From the NCBI GenBank assembly GCA_902795955.1, contig CADBNJ010000303.1:1-5209 (forward strand): a DNA stretch of 5,209 bases, given 5' to 3'. The translations under genes and the position numbers were made by a program. Every line of letters begins with the position of its first letter. Position 1 is the stretch's first letter. The stretch comes from Oscillospiraceae bacterium. Its GTDB lineage: Bacteria > Bacillota > Clostridia > Saccharofermentanales > Saccharofermentanaceae. The notes below the pieces were generated by a model, which saw nothing but the letters and a program-made list of their open reading frames with translations, was not told where the DNA came from and ran no database searches. Shown piece after piece: positions 1 to 5,209 of this stretch.

Positions 1-12
1 GACAAAAAGTAA
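1..12 (+). CDS. Possible C-terminal tail of an upstream gene
   Basis: In frame 1 the first twelve bases read Asp-Lys-Lys-stop (TAA at 10-12). A lysine-rich end followed by an AT-rich gap and then a promoter is what the end of an upstream gene would look like. Gene 2 in this window also ends in Lys-Lys-stop. Only three codons are visible, so this may be chance and no function can be given. Confidence 0.25.
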   Translation, partial: DKK

Positions 13-29
13 GGTTTTATTTGACTTTC

Positions 30-58
30 TTGACACCCTCTCACCGTTGTGAAATAAT
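30..58 (+). promoter_or_regulatory. Predicted vegetative (sigma-A type) promoter of the operon
   Basis: A perfect -35 hexamer TTGACA (30-35) is followed after exactly 17 bp by AATAAT (53-58), a five-of-six match to TATAAT. T50-G51 form an extended -10 (TGn) directly upstream. Transcription would start near position 65, leaving a leader of about 23 nt that carries the ribosome site of gene 1. No other good promoter was found in front of genes 2 or 3, so this one probably drives all three. Start-site position is inferred from spacing. Confidence 0.78.
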
Positions 59-64
59 TCACAA
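47..64. promoter_or_regulatory. Perfect 18-bp palindromic operator, Rex-like (alternatively CRP/FNR-like)
   Basis: The sequence TTGTGAAATAATTCACAA is a perfect inverted repeat with 7-bp arms (47-53 and 58-64) around the core ATAA. It fits the TTGTGAA-W4-TTCACAA operator described for the NADH-sensing repressor Rex in staphylococci and related Bacillales. It also fits TGTGA-N6-TCACA of the CRP/FNR family. It covers the -10 hexamer and ends at the predicted transcription start. That is a repressor position and does not suit classical CRP/FNR activation near -41.5 or -61.5. The position therefore favours a Rex-type repressor, although many clostridial Rex sites are TTGTTAA-N4-TTAACAA. The regulator is inferred; the palindrome is directly visible. 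Confidence 0.65.
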
Positions 65-74
65 GGACACGGCG

Positions 75-79
75 GGAGG
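75..79 (+). promoter_or_regulatory. Ribosome binding site of gene 1
   Basis: GGAGG at 75-79, inside a G-rich run, lies 8 bases before the ATG at 88. This is a strong, well-spaced Shine-Dalgarno sequence and it supports the chosen start. The start is also supported because the paralogue (gene 3) begins at the same aligned residue. Confidence 0.85.
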
Positions 80-87
80 GTGTTCTT

Positions 88-777
88 ATGTCTTTATTTG
101 ATGTGTTTTCGACCATATTTATCAGACCGCTTGAACTGATGTTCGAGCTGATCTTCGCGATAGCAAACAGAATAGACAGCAACCCTGCCGTAGACCTCAT
201 TGTCATGAGCCTTGCGATCAACTTCATAGTACTGCCGCTCTACAGGCGCGCGGACGTGATCCAGCAGAAGGCGCGCGACGATGAGAAGAGACTCTCACCG
301 ATGATCAGCCACATCAAGAAGAGCTTCAAGGGCGACGAGCGCGTAATGATGCTCCAGACCTTCTATAAGCAGCAGGGATACAGCCCGCTGTCTTCACTGA
401 AGAGCATAATATCGCTCCTTCTGCAGATCCCGTTCTTCATTGCGGCATACCAGTTCCTGTCACACCTTCCTTTGCTTGAAGGCGTCAAGATGGGCCCCAT
501 CAAGGATCTCCTGGCTCCCGACGGACTTCTTACCATAGGCGGCGTCACGCTGAACGTGCTGCCTATCCTCATGACGGTCATCAACATAATCTCGGCAGAG
601 ATATATACGCACGGACAGCCCTTCAAGAACAAGATAGTGCTCTATCTGTCTGCGGCCATCTTCCTCGTGCTCCTCTATACGTCTCCGGCGGGACTCGTAT
701 TCTACTGGACATTCAACAACTTGTTCTCACTGGTTAAGAATATTTTCTATAAGCTCAAGAATCCGGGCTTTGTATTC
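88..777 (+). repeat. Paralogous YidC-like module, copy 1
   Basis: Codons 1-230 of gene 1 form a module repeated at 4158-4847. The copies align without insertions or deletions and are about 74% identical in protein. The DNA differs at many synonymous sites, although short runs stay identical, for example CCGCTCTACAGGCGCGC. The duplication is therefore not recent. Confidence 0.8.
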
Positions 778-2889
778 AAGGTTCTCTGCGCCGTTACGGG
801 CGTTGCGGGCATCTGCTACGGCATCATCAGGAGAATGAACGCCGTGCCGGTTACCGAAGGAACCAATGCCAAGGATGCTGCTCCCGTATTCGGCACGTCC
901 GAAATGATATTCGTCATAGTCATCTTCTCTGCGATGATCATCCCGCTCATCCTTCATATCATCTTCCGGAAGAGGGAGAAGAAAGAGGCAAGGCCGGTAA
1001 CGAAGGCCGAGAAGATGATATATATCTGCGGAGCGCTGTTCCTGTCAGCTTTCGTAGGGTTCCTTATCCCCTCGTCTGTCGTTCAGTCATGTCCGGAGGA
1101 TTTCGTTTATCATAAGGATCTGTTCAATCCGGCACATTATGTCTGGTATTCCTTCTTCATCGCTCTCGGCGTATTCGTTGTATGGCTGAGCGTGTATTAC
1201 CTTTTGTCAGATAACAAGGGGAGAAGGATATTCTCCTGCTCGGTTCTCGTGCTGTCCGCTTCGGCTGCCGTTAACCACATGATATTCGGAGTTAATACGG
1301 GAACGCTGTCAACGGAGATGAAGTACGATTACGCTCCGGAATTCCCGGTATCCAAGATGATCATCAACCTTGCGGTCCTGGCGGCGGTGATCATCGTGTT
1401 CTGTCTGCTGTTCAGGTTCATTCCCAAAGTTATGGGATACGTTCTCCTGTCCGGCTTCATCGTCGTGATGATATTGGGCGGCTATAACCTGTACAGCATT
1501 ACAAAGACATATGATCATGTAGTCGCCACAAGCAGCGAGCATGATAATCCCGTTATCACACTGAGCCGGAACGGCAAGAATGTCATAGTATTCATGATGG
1601 ACAGAGCGCTCGGCGGTCTCGTTCCCTACATGTTCCAGGAGAAGCCCGTACTGGCAAAGCAGTTCGACGGCTTCACATACTATCCCAATACGATGTCATT
1701 CGGCACACGTACCATCCACGGTGCGCCGCCGCTGTTCGGAGGATATGAATACACTCCGGACAAGATGAATGCCAGATCAGACGAACTCCTTGTGGACAAG
1801 CACAATGAGTCACTTCTTGTCATGCCCAGGCTGTTCAGCGATGCAGGCTATTACACAACTGTCATAGATCCGCCCTACGGCAATTACACTTATTTCGATC
1901 TGAGCTATTACGACGGATACGACAAGATCCATGCATATAATGCGGAACAGCTCCTGAACCCCGATATCGCCACGATCATCAAGCAGACAGACGCCAAGAG
2001 AGAATACAACATTCCTGCCTACTGTCTGTTCAGGATACTCCCGACGGCACTGCAGTCCTCCATGTACGACGGCGGCAAATATCTGTCACTCGGAGTGGAC
2101 TACAGCGTATATGGTGAGTCTGAGCCCATCATTCCCCAGGAGGCGAAGAGCGTGTCGGAGGCGACAGGTCAGCTCGGCTCATTCCTCAACACGTACACGG
2201 TGCTCGAGAGGCTTGTTGACATTACGAAGATAAGCGATGAAGAGAACTGCTTTGTAATGATGGAGAACAGCGCCACACACGAGGCGTCACTTCTCGATGA
2301 GGCTAACGGATACGTACCGGCCAACAACATCGATAACAAGAAATACGATCTGACCCATGCATCCAGGATGATGGCAAACGGGCGCAAGCTGAACCTCTCC
2401 ACAGTCAACCAGATGGCTCACTACCACTGCAACATGGCATCCTATCTCCAGATCGGCAAGTGGTTCGATTATCTCCGCGAGAACGGGCTGTGGGACAATA
2501 CGAAGATCATCTTTGTAGCCGATCACGGAAGAGACTGCGGTCATTTCTCCGATATGGTCTATAAGGATCTCGACCTCGATACGGAGTTCCTGAATCCTGT
2601 CCTGATGGTGAAGGATTTCGGTGCAGAGGGCTTCACGACATGTGATGACTTCATGACGCAGGCCGATGTTCCGACGCTGGCACTCAAGGATGTCATCGAT
2701 AATCCCGTCAATCCTTTCACGGGCAACCCGATCAACAGCGATGCCAAGCTGGCAGGACCGCAGTATATATTTGAGACTGAGTTCTGGAGACCTGACACCA
2801 CGGCTTATAAGTTCCGTGAGGGAAGATGGTTCTCCGTGCATGATAATATTTTCGACAGAAATAACTGGAAGTTTGAGGGTGAATACTGA
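88..2889 (+). CDS. YidC/Oxa1-like domain fused to a polytopic membrane region and an extracellular sulfatase/LtaS-type phosphotransferase domain
   Basis: Residues 1-225 form a YidC/Oxa1/Alb3-type core. First comes a transmembrane segment at about 33-51, then a charged cytoplasmic hairpin (52-100) with the family-like YKQQGYSPLSS and LLQIPFFIAAYQFL stretches. Further segments lie at about 106-126, 155-172, 184-198 and 201-220 (SPAGLVFYWTFNNLFSL). There is no lipoprotein signal. Seven more segments follow at about 229-247, 273-293, 309-328, 351-373, 380-400, 423-442 and 446-468. Basic loops (294-309, 376-380) fit an N-out topology that places residues 471-933 outside the cell. That ectodomain is of the alkaline-phosphatase/sulfatase superfamily. 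D505 (VFMMDRALGG) is a likely metal ligand, T540 or T542 (SFGTRTIHGAPPL) the likely nucleophile, H731 a possible substrate residue, and D812-H813 (VADHG) further metal ligands. Known relatives include LTA synthase and lipid A phosphoethanolamine transferases; the substrate here is unknown. The groove arginine of YidC is Asn (N45). It is first in the operon. Family assignment is firm; a role in transferring phospho-groups to a surface polymer is inference. Confidence 0.88.
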   Translation: MSLFDVFSTIFIRPLELMFELIFAIANRIDSNPAVDLIVMSLAINFIVLPLYRRADVIQQKARDDEKRLSPMISHIKKSFKGDERVMMLQTFYKQQGYSPLSSLKSIISLLLQIPFFIAAYQFLSHLPLLEGVKMGPIKDLLAPDGLLTIGGVTLNVLPILMTVINIISAEIYTHGQPFKNKIVLYLSAAIFLVLLYTSPAGLVFYWTFNNLFSLVKNIFYKLKNPGFVFKVLCAVTGVAGICYGIIRRMNAVPVTEGTNAKDAAPVFGTSEMIFVIVIFSAMIIPLILHIIFRKREKKEARPVTKAEKMIYICGALFLSAFVGFLIPSSVVQSCPEDFVYHKDLFNPAHYVWYSFFIALGVFVVWLSVYYLLSDNKGRRIFSCSVLVLSASAAVNHMIFGVNTGTLSTEMKYDYAPEFPVSKMIINLAVLAAVIIVFCLLFRFIPKVMGYVLLSGFIVVMILGGYNLYSITKTYDHVVATSSEHDNPVITLSRNGKNVIVFMMDRALGGLVPYMFQEKPVLAKQFDGFTYYPNTMSFGTRTIHGAPPLFGGYEYTPDKMNARSDELLVDKHNESLLVMPRLFSDAGYYTTVIDPPYGNYTYFDLSYYDGYDKIHAYNAEQLLNPDIATIIKQTDAKREYNIPAYCLFRILPTALQSSMYDGGKYLSLGVDYSVYGESEPIIPQEAKSVSEATGQLGSFLNTYTVLERLVDITKISDEENCFVMMENSATHEASLLDEANGYVPANNIDNKKYDLTHASRMMANGRKLNLSTVNQMAHYHCNMASYLQIGKWFDYLRENGLWDNTKIIFVADHGRDCGHFSDMVYKDLDLDTEFLNPVLMVKDFGAEGFTTCDDFMTQADVPTLALKDVIDNPVNPFTGNPINSDAKLAGPQYIFETEFWRPDTTAYKFREGRWFSVHDNIFDRNNWKFEGEY
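2875..2879 (+). promoter_or_regulatory. Ribosome binding site of gene 2, inside the end of gene 1
   Basis: GAGGG at 2875-2879 lies 9 bases before the ATG at 2889, within the last codons of gene 1. The TGATG stop/start overlap (2887-2891) implies translational coupling of genes 1 and 2 and fixes the start of gene 2. Confidence 0.75.
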
Positions 2890-4151
2890 TGAATGAGCTT
2901 TTGTTGAACTATATAGACCCGGGCACGGGAAGCATGCTCTTTACGGTGCTGATAAGCATCGTGGGTTTCCTTGTATATTTTTTCAGGGTACTGTGGGTGA
3001 AGATCAAGTTCGCCATATCAAGAGGCAAGACGGACAAGGTCGATTCCGCGAAGATCCCGCTCCTGATCTTTGCCGAGGCGAAGAGATACTGGGAGGTCTT
3101 CGAACCCATATGCGCCGAGCTGGATAAGCGGGGAGTTGATATGGTCTACTGGACGACTTCTCCCGACGATCCCGCACTGAAGCAGGAGAAGTATGAGCAT
3201 CTCAAGGCAGAGTTCGCAGGTGAAGGCAATAAGGCATATGCCAAGCTCAACATGGTCAATGCGGCAGTTATCGTGGCATCCACGCCCGGACTCGGCGTAT
3301 ATCAGTGGAAGCGCTCCAAATTCGCGAAACACTACATTCACGTTCAGCATGCCGCAAACGACATTGCCGGATACAGGATGTTCGGTACGGACTACTTCGA
3401 TTCCATACTGCTGTCCGGCCAGTACCAGATCGATGAGGTCAGGGAGCTGGAGAAGAAGAGATTCCTTCCCGCCAAGGAGCTGGAGCTCGTCGGTATCCCT
3501 TACATGGACACTTTGAGAGCAAAGATCAAGGATAATCCTGTTACGGACAAGAAGAATACCACCGTGCTTCTGGCACCTTCATGGGGACCTAACAGCATAT
3601 TCAACAAATTCGGAACAAAGGTCCTTGACTCACTGATAAACAACACTGATTACGACATAATCGTAAGACCTCACCCCCAGTCATTCATTGCTGACAAGGA
3701 TATGATGGAAGGCATCCTGGCCAAGTATCCTGAGTCTGACAGGCTCAAGTGGGACAGGTCTGCCGACAACTTCAATTCGCTCAACAGGGCAGACATCATG
3801 ATATCCGATTTCTCGGGGATCATATTTGATTTTACGCTCGCCTTTGATAAGCCGATCCTGTATGCGGATACGGAATTCAATCCCGATTGCTATGATTATT
3901 ACTGGCTTGACCGCAAGCCGTGGACGCTGGAGATCCTTCCCAGTCTCGGATTGAAGCTGGCAGAGGAGAATATAGGGGATGTCGGCAAACTTGTGGACAG
4001 ATGCCTTACCGAGTCCGAATTCAAGGCCGGAAGAGACAAGGCAAGATCCGAGACGTGGGTTCACATGGGTGAAGGTGCGGCAAGGACTGCAGACTTCATC
4101 GTGAAGAAATGTGAGGAAGCCAGGGAGAAGCCTGTACAGAACAAGAAGTAA
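2889..4151 (+). CDS. Membrane-anchored CDP-glycerol glycerophosphotransferase-like protein (TagB/TagF family)
   Basis: Members of this family move glycerophosphate from CDP-glycerol onto lipid-linked teichoic-acid precursors on the inner face of the membrane. The protein starts with a short NYIDPGTGSML segment and one transmembrane helix (about 15-37). A basic stretch follows (WVKIKFAISRGK), so the catalytic part should be cytoplasmic. The rest looks like a GT-B fold. The first half begins at IPLLIFAEAKRYWEVF (56-71) and includes HVQHAAND (151-158), where H154 sits at the place of the usual His-Gly motif. The second half has VLLAPSWGP (226-234), the RPHP motif (260-263) and SDFSGIIFDFTLAFDKPI (306-323), which corresponds to the SDYSS-FDF donor-site motif. 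At 420 aa it is near the size of TagB and lacks the extra N-terminal domain of long TagF proteins. It overlaps gene 1 by one base and lies 6 bp before gene 3, so it is co-expressed with them. Whether it primes or polymerises, and whether the donor is CDP-glycerol, CDP-ribitol or another CDP-alditol, cannot be read from the sequence. Confidence 0.85.
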   Translation: MNELLLNYIDPGTGSMLFTVLISIVGFLVYFFRVLWVKIKFAISRGKTDKVDSAKIPLLIFAEAKRYWEVFEPICAELDKRGVDMVYWTTSPDDPALKQEKYEHLKAEFAGEGNKAYAKLNMVNAAVIVASTPGLGVYQWKRSKFAKHYIHVQHAANDIAGYRMFGTDYFDSILLSGQYQIDEVRELEKKRFLPAKELELVGIPYMDTLRAKIKDNPVTDKKNTTVLLAPSWGPNSIFNKFGTKVLDSLINNTDYDIIVRPHPQSFIADKDMMEGILAKYPESDRLKWDRSADNFNSLNRADIMISDFSGIIFDFTLAFDKPILYADTEFNPDCYDYYWLDRKPWTLEILPSLGLKLAEENIGDVGKLVDRCLTESEFKAGRDKARSETWVHMGEGAARTADFIVKKCEEAREKPVQNKK

Positions 4152-4160
4152 TCATTCATG
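4143..4160 (+). promoter_or_regulatory. Weak ribosome site and start codon of gene 3
   Basis: Only AAGAAG (4143-4148) precedes the ATG at 4158, with 9 bases between; no GGAGG is within range. The nearest GGGAG (4123-4127) is 30 bases upstream, too far to serve. The start is nevertheless set by alignment: MSIADIIFTITIRPLEL matches the N-terminus of gene 1 from its first residue. With just 6 bp between the genes, gene 3 probably depends on ribosomes finishing gene 2. Confidence 0.6.
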
Positions 4161-4847
4161 AGCATTGCGGACATAATATTTACCATTACGATCAGACCTC
4201 TCGAATTGCTGTTCGAGTTTATTTTCGGTCTTACGGATTACGTTGTTAATAATCCGGCGATCACGCTTATAGTCATGAGCCTTGTCATAAATCTCATAGT
4301 GCTTCCGCTCTACAGGCGCGCCGATATAATCCAGCAGGAGGCAAGAGACAAGGAGAAGGAGCTCCGTCCGATGGCCGACCACATAAGGAAGTCGTTCAAG
4401 GGCGATGAGAGGATAATGATGCTGCAGACTTTCTATAAGCAGCAGAACTACAGTCAGTTATCCTCCATGAAGAGCCTCATATCCCTCATGCTTCAGATCC
4501 CGTTCTTCATCGCGGCATACAGATTCCTGTCACACCTGTCGATGCTCAAGGGCGTCAGCATGGGCCCTATCGATGACCTGGCACTTCCCGACGGACTTCT
4601 TACGGTAGGCGGAGTGACGATCAATCTTCTGCCCGTCGCAATGACAGTGATCAACATCATATCATCTGAGATCTACATGCATGGGCAGCCGTTCAAGTCC
4701 AAACTCGTACTGTATCTGTCCGCGGTCGTATTCCTCGTTCTGCTCTATGATTCACCGTCGGGTCTGGTATTCTACTGGACATTCAACAACGTGTTCTCGC
4801 TGGCCAAGAACATACTCTACAAGTTTAAGAACCCCGGCCTTGTGTTC
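4158..4847 (+). repeat. Paralogous YidC-like module, copy 2
   Basis: This is the second copy of the module, direct orientation, at the start of gene 3. It lies 4070 bp downstream of copy 1, counted start to start. Conservation is strongest in the hairpin and the second and last YidC segments and weakest at residues 21-30. It drops sharply after residue 240. Confidence 0.8.
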
Positions 4848-5209
4848 AAGGTGCTGATGGCTGTCACCGGCATTGCCGGATGCTTCTGGATCGGCAGGTC
4901 ACATAAGGAATTCGAGACATCGGTCCTGATACTGATGCTCTGCATTCTCTACGTTCTCGAGATGCCGATGATGTGGCATTTCATCTCCGGATTCATCAGA
5001 CGCCGGAAAGGCAAAAAAAACAAGAAGGTCAAGGTCAGGAAGCCTTACGCGGGCAACGGGATCATCTTCCTGTTCACAGGCATCTTCCTGGCACTGCTCA
5101 CGGGACTGCTCATTCCTTCCCAGGTCATATCATATTCTCCGGGAGACTTCATTTACGCATCTGACATCAATAACCCGGCCCTGTATGTGTATCATACCCT
5201 GTGCCTTAC
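4158..5209 (+). CDS. Second YidC/Oxa1-like fusion protein, paralogue of gene 1 (cut by the window end)
   Basis: An open frame from ATG 4158 runs without a stop for 350 codons plus two bases to the window edge. Residues 1-230 align with gene 1 with no gap, with about 170 of 230 identical by hand count. They show the same YidC-like layout: first membrane segment at 33-51, KGDERIMMLQTFYKQQ hairpin (81-96), MLQIPFFIAAYRFLSH (111-126) and SGLVFYWTFNN (201-211). N45 again replaces the conserved groove arginine. Beyond residue 240 similarity falls. Membrane segments lie at about 229-245, 254-274 and 300-320, with a very basic loop RRRKGKKNKKVKVRK (281-295) that should be cytoplasmic. GLLIPSQVISYSPGDFIYASDINNPALYV (316-344) matches GFLIPSSVVQSCPEDFVYHKDLFNPAHYV of gene 1. 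The match in this post-YidC region suggests the same architecture throughout, so an extracellular sulfatase-type domain is expected past the edge but not seen. The clear paralogy makes the coding call firm; the complete function is inference. Confidence 0.85.
   Translation, partial: MSIADIIFTITIRPLELLFEFIFGLTDYVVNNPAITLIVMSLVINLIVLPLYRRADIIQQEARDKEKELRPMADHIRKSFKGDERIMMLQTFYKQQNYSQLSSMKSLISLMLQIPFFIAAYRFLSHLSMLKGVSMGPIDDLALPDGLLTVGGVTINLLPVAMTVINIISSEIYMHGQPFKSKLVLYLSAVVFLVLLYDSPSGLVFYWTFNNVFSLAKNILYKFKNPGLVFKVLMAVTGIAGCFWIGRSHKEFETSVLILMLCILYVLEMPMMWHFISGFIRRRKGKKNKKVKVRKPYAGNGIIFLFTGIFLALLTGLLIPSQVISYSPGDFIYASDINNPALYVYHTLCL

Larger units (their letters stand above)
33..83. repeat. Inverted repeat pairing the -35 region with the ribosome site of gene 1
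   Basis: ACACCCTC (33-40) is the exact reverse complement of GAGGGTGT (76-83), giving 8-bp arms 35 bases apart. Partial further pairing is possible inward (C42-G74, C44-G72, C45-G71, with a T41-G75 wobble). The right arm contains most of the gene 1 Shine-Dalgarno sequence. The left arm overlaps the -35 box, so it is absent from transcripts made by the local promoter and present only in read-through RNA from upstream. It may be chance. Confidence 0.4.

Noticed and set aside
21..26. A second -35 box, TTGACT
   Set aside because: At a spacing of 16-18 bp there is no -10-like hexamer (the bases there are around CCGTTG). TTGACA at 30-35 has perfect spacing.
47..64. The palindrome as a transcription terminator of the upstream gene
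   Set aside because: The stem is short and AT-rich and is followed by GGACAC with no run of T. It sits over a good -10 box, so an operator is the better reading.
88..777. Housekeeping YidC as the identity of the gene 1 N-terminal domain
   Set aside because: It lacks a lipoprotein signal and the groove arginine, is fused to a large extracellular enzyme domain, and is not next to rnpA, rpmH or jag-like genes in this window.
2287..2841. A 184-codon open frame on the minus strand
   Set aside because: It lies wholly within gene 1, opposite the conserved ectodomain including the VADHG motif. It has no visible ribosome site or recognisable domain, and is explained by codon bias on the + strand.
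4152..4382. A 76-codon minus-strand frame overlapping the start of gene 3
   Set aside because: The + strand here encodes a clear paralogue of gene 1, and the corresponding place in gene 1 shows no conserved minus-strand frame.
4158..4847. Recent gene conversion between the two YidC-like modules
   Set aside because: The protein is highly alike, but the DNA differs at many third positions throughout the module, which fits purifying selection on an old duplication.
4973..5164. A 63-codon + strand frame near the window end
   Set aside because: It lies in another frame of gene 3, whose membrane segments and match to gene 1 run straight through this stretch.
1..5209. CRISPR arrays, tRNA or rRNA genes, insertion sequences
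   Set aside because: No short regularly spaced repeats, cloverleaf-like sequence, transposase motif or terminal inverted repeats were seen. The window is almost entirely filled by the three coding regions.

Overview
The window looks like part of a cell-envelope or surface-polymer locus from a low-to-mid GC Gram-positive bacterium, most likely a clostridial anaerobe. The order is inferred from AGA/AGG and ATA codon use, strong GGAGG-type ribosome sites and the gene content. I cannot name a genus from the sequence.

Layout: all coding is on the + strand and reads as one operon. Positions 1-87 hold the possible tail of an upstream gene (stop at 10-12) and a compact promoter. This is TTGACA (30-35), 17 bp, then AATAAT (53-58) with an upstream TG. 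A perfect 18-bp inverted repeat, TTGTGAA-ATAA-TTCACAA (47-64), lies over the -10 and the predicted start of transcription. It matches the published Rex operator form and also the CRP/FNR half-site pattern TGTGA-N6-TCACA. Gene 1 (88-2889, 933 aa) fuses a YidC/Oxa1-like insertase core to seven further membrane segments and an extracellular sulfatase/alkaline-phosphatase-superfamily domain. Gene 2 (2889-4151, 420 aa) overlaps gene 1 by one base (TGATG). It encodes a membrane-anchored, cytoplasmic CDP-glycerol glycerophosphotransferase-like (TagB/TagF-type) enzyme. Gene 3 (4158 to the window edge, 350 codons seen) is a paralogue of gene 1. Its first 230 residues align with gene 1 without a gap at about 74% identity (hand count), and it then diverges.

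Working model (inference): gene 2 would build or prime a phosphoglycerol-type (teichoic-acid-like) chain on the inner face of the membrane. The extracellular domains of gene 1, and of gene 3 if it has one, would transfer or remove a phospho-substituent on the outer face. The YidC-like modules may scaffold the complex, help insert partners or offer a membrane groove. They are unlikely to be the housekeeping insertase, because in both copies the conserved groove arginine is replaced by asparagine (N45). The most unusual points are the YidC-phosphotransferase fusion, its tandem duplication around a glycerophosphotransferase gene, the Arg-to-Asn change, and a possible redox-type operator controlling an envelope operon.
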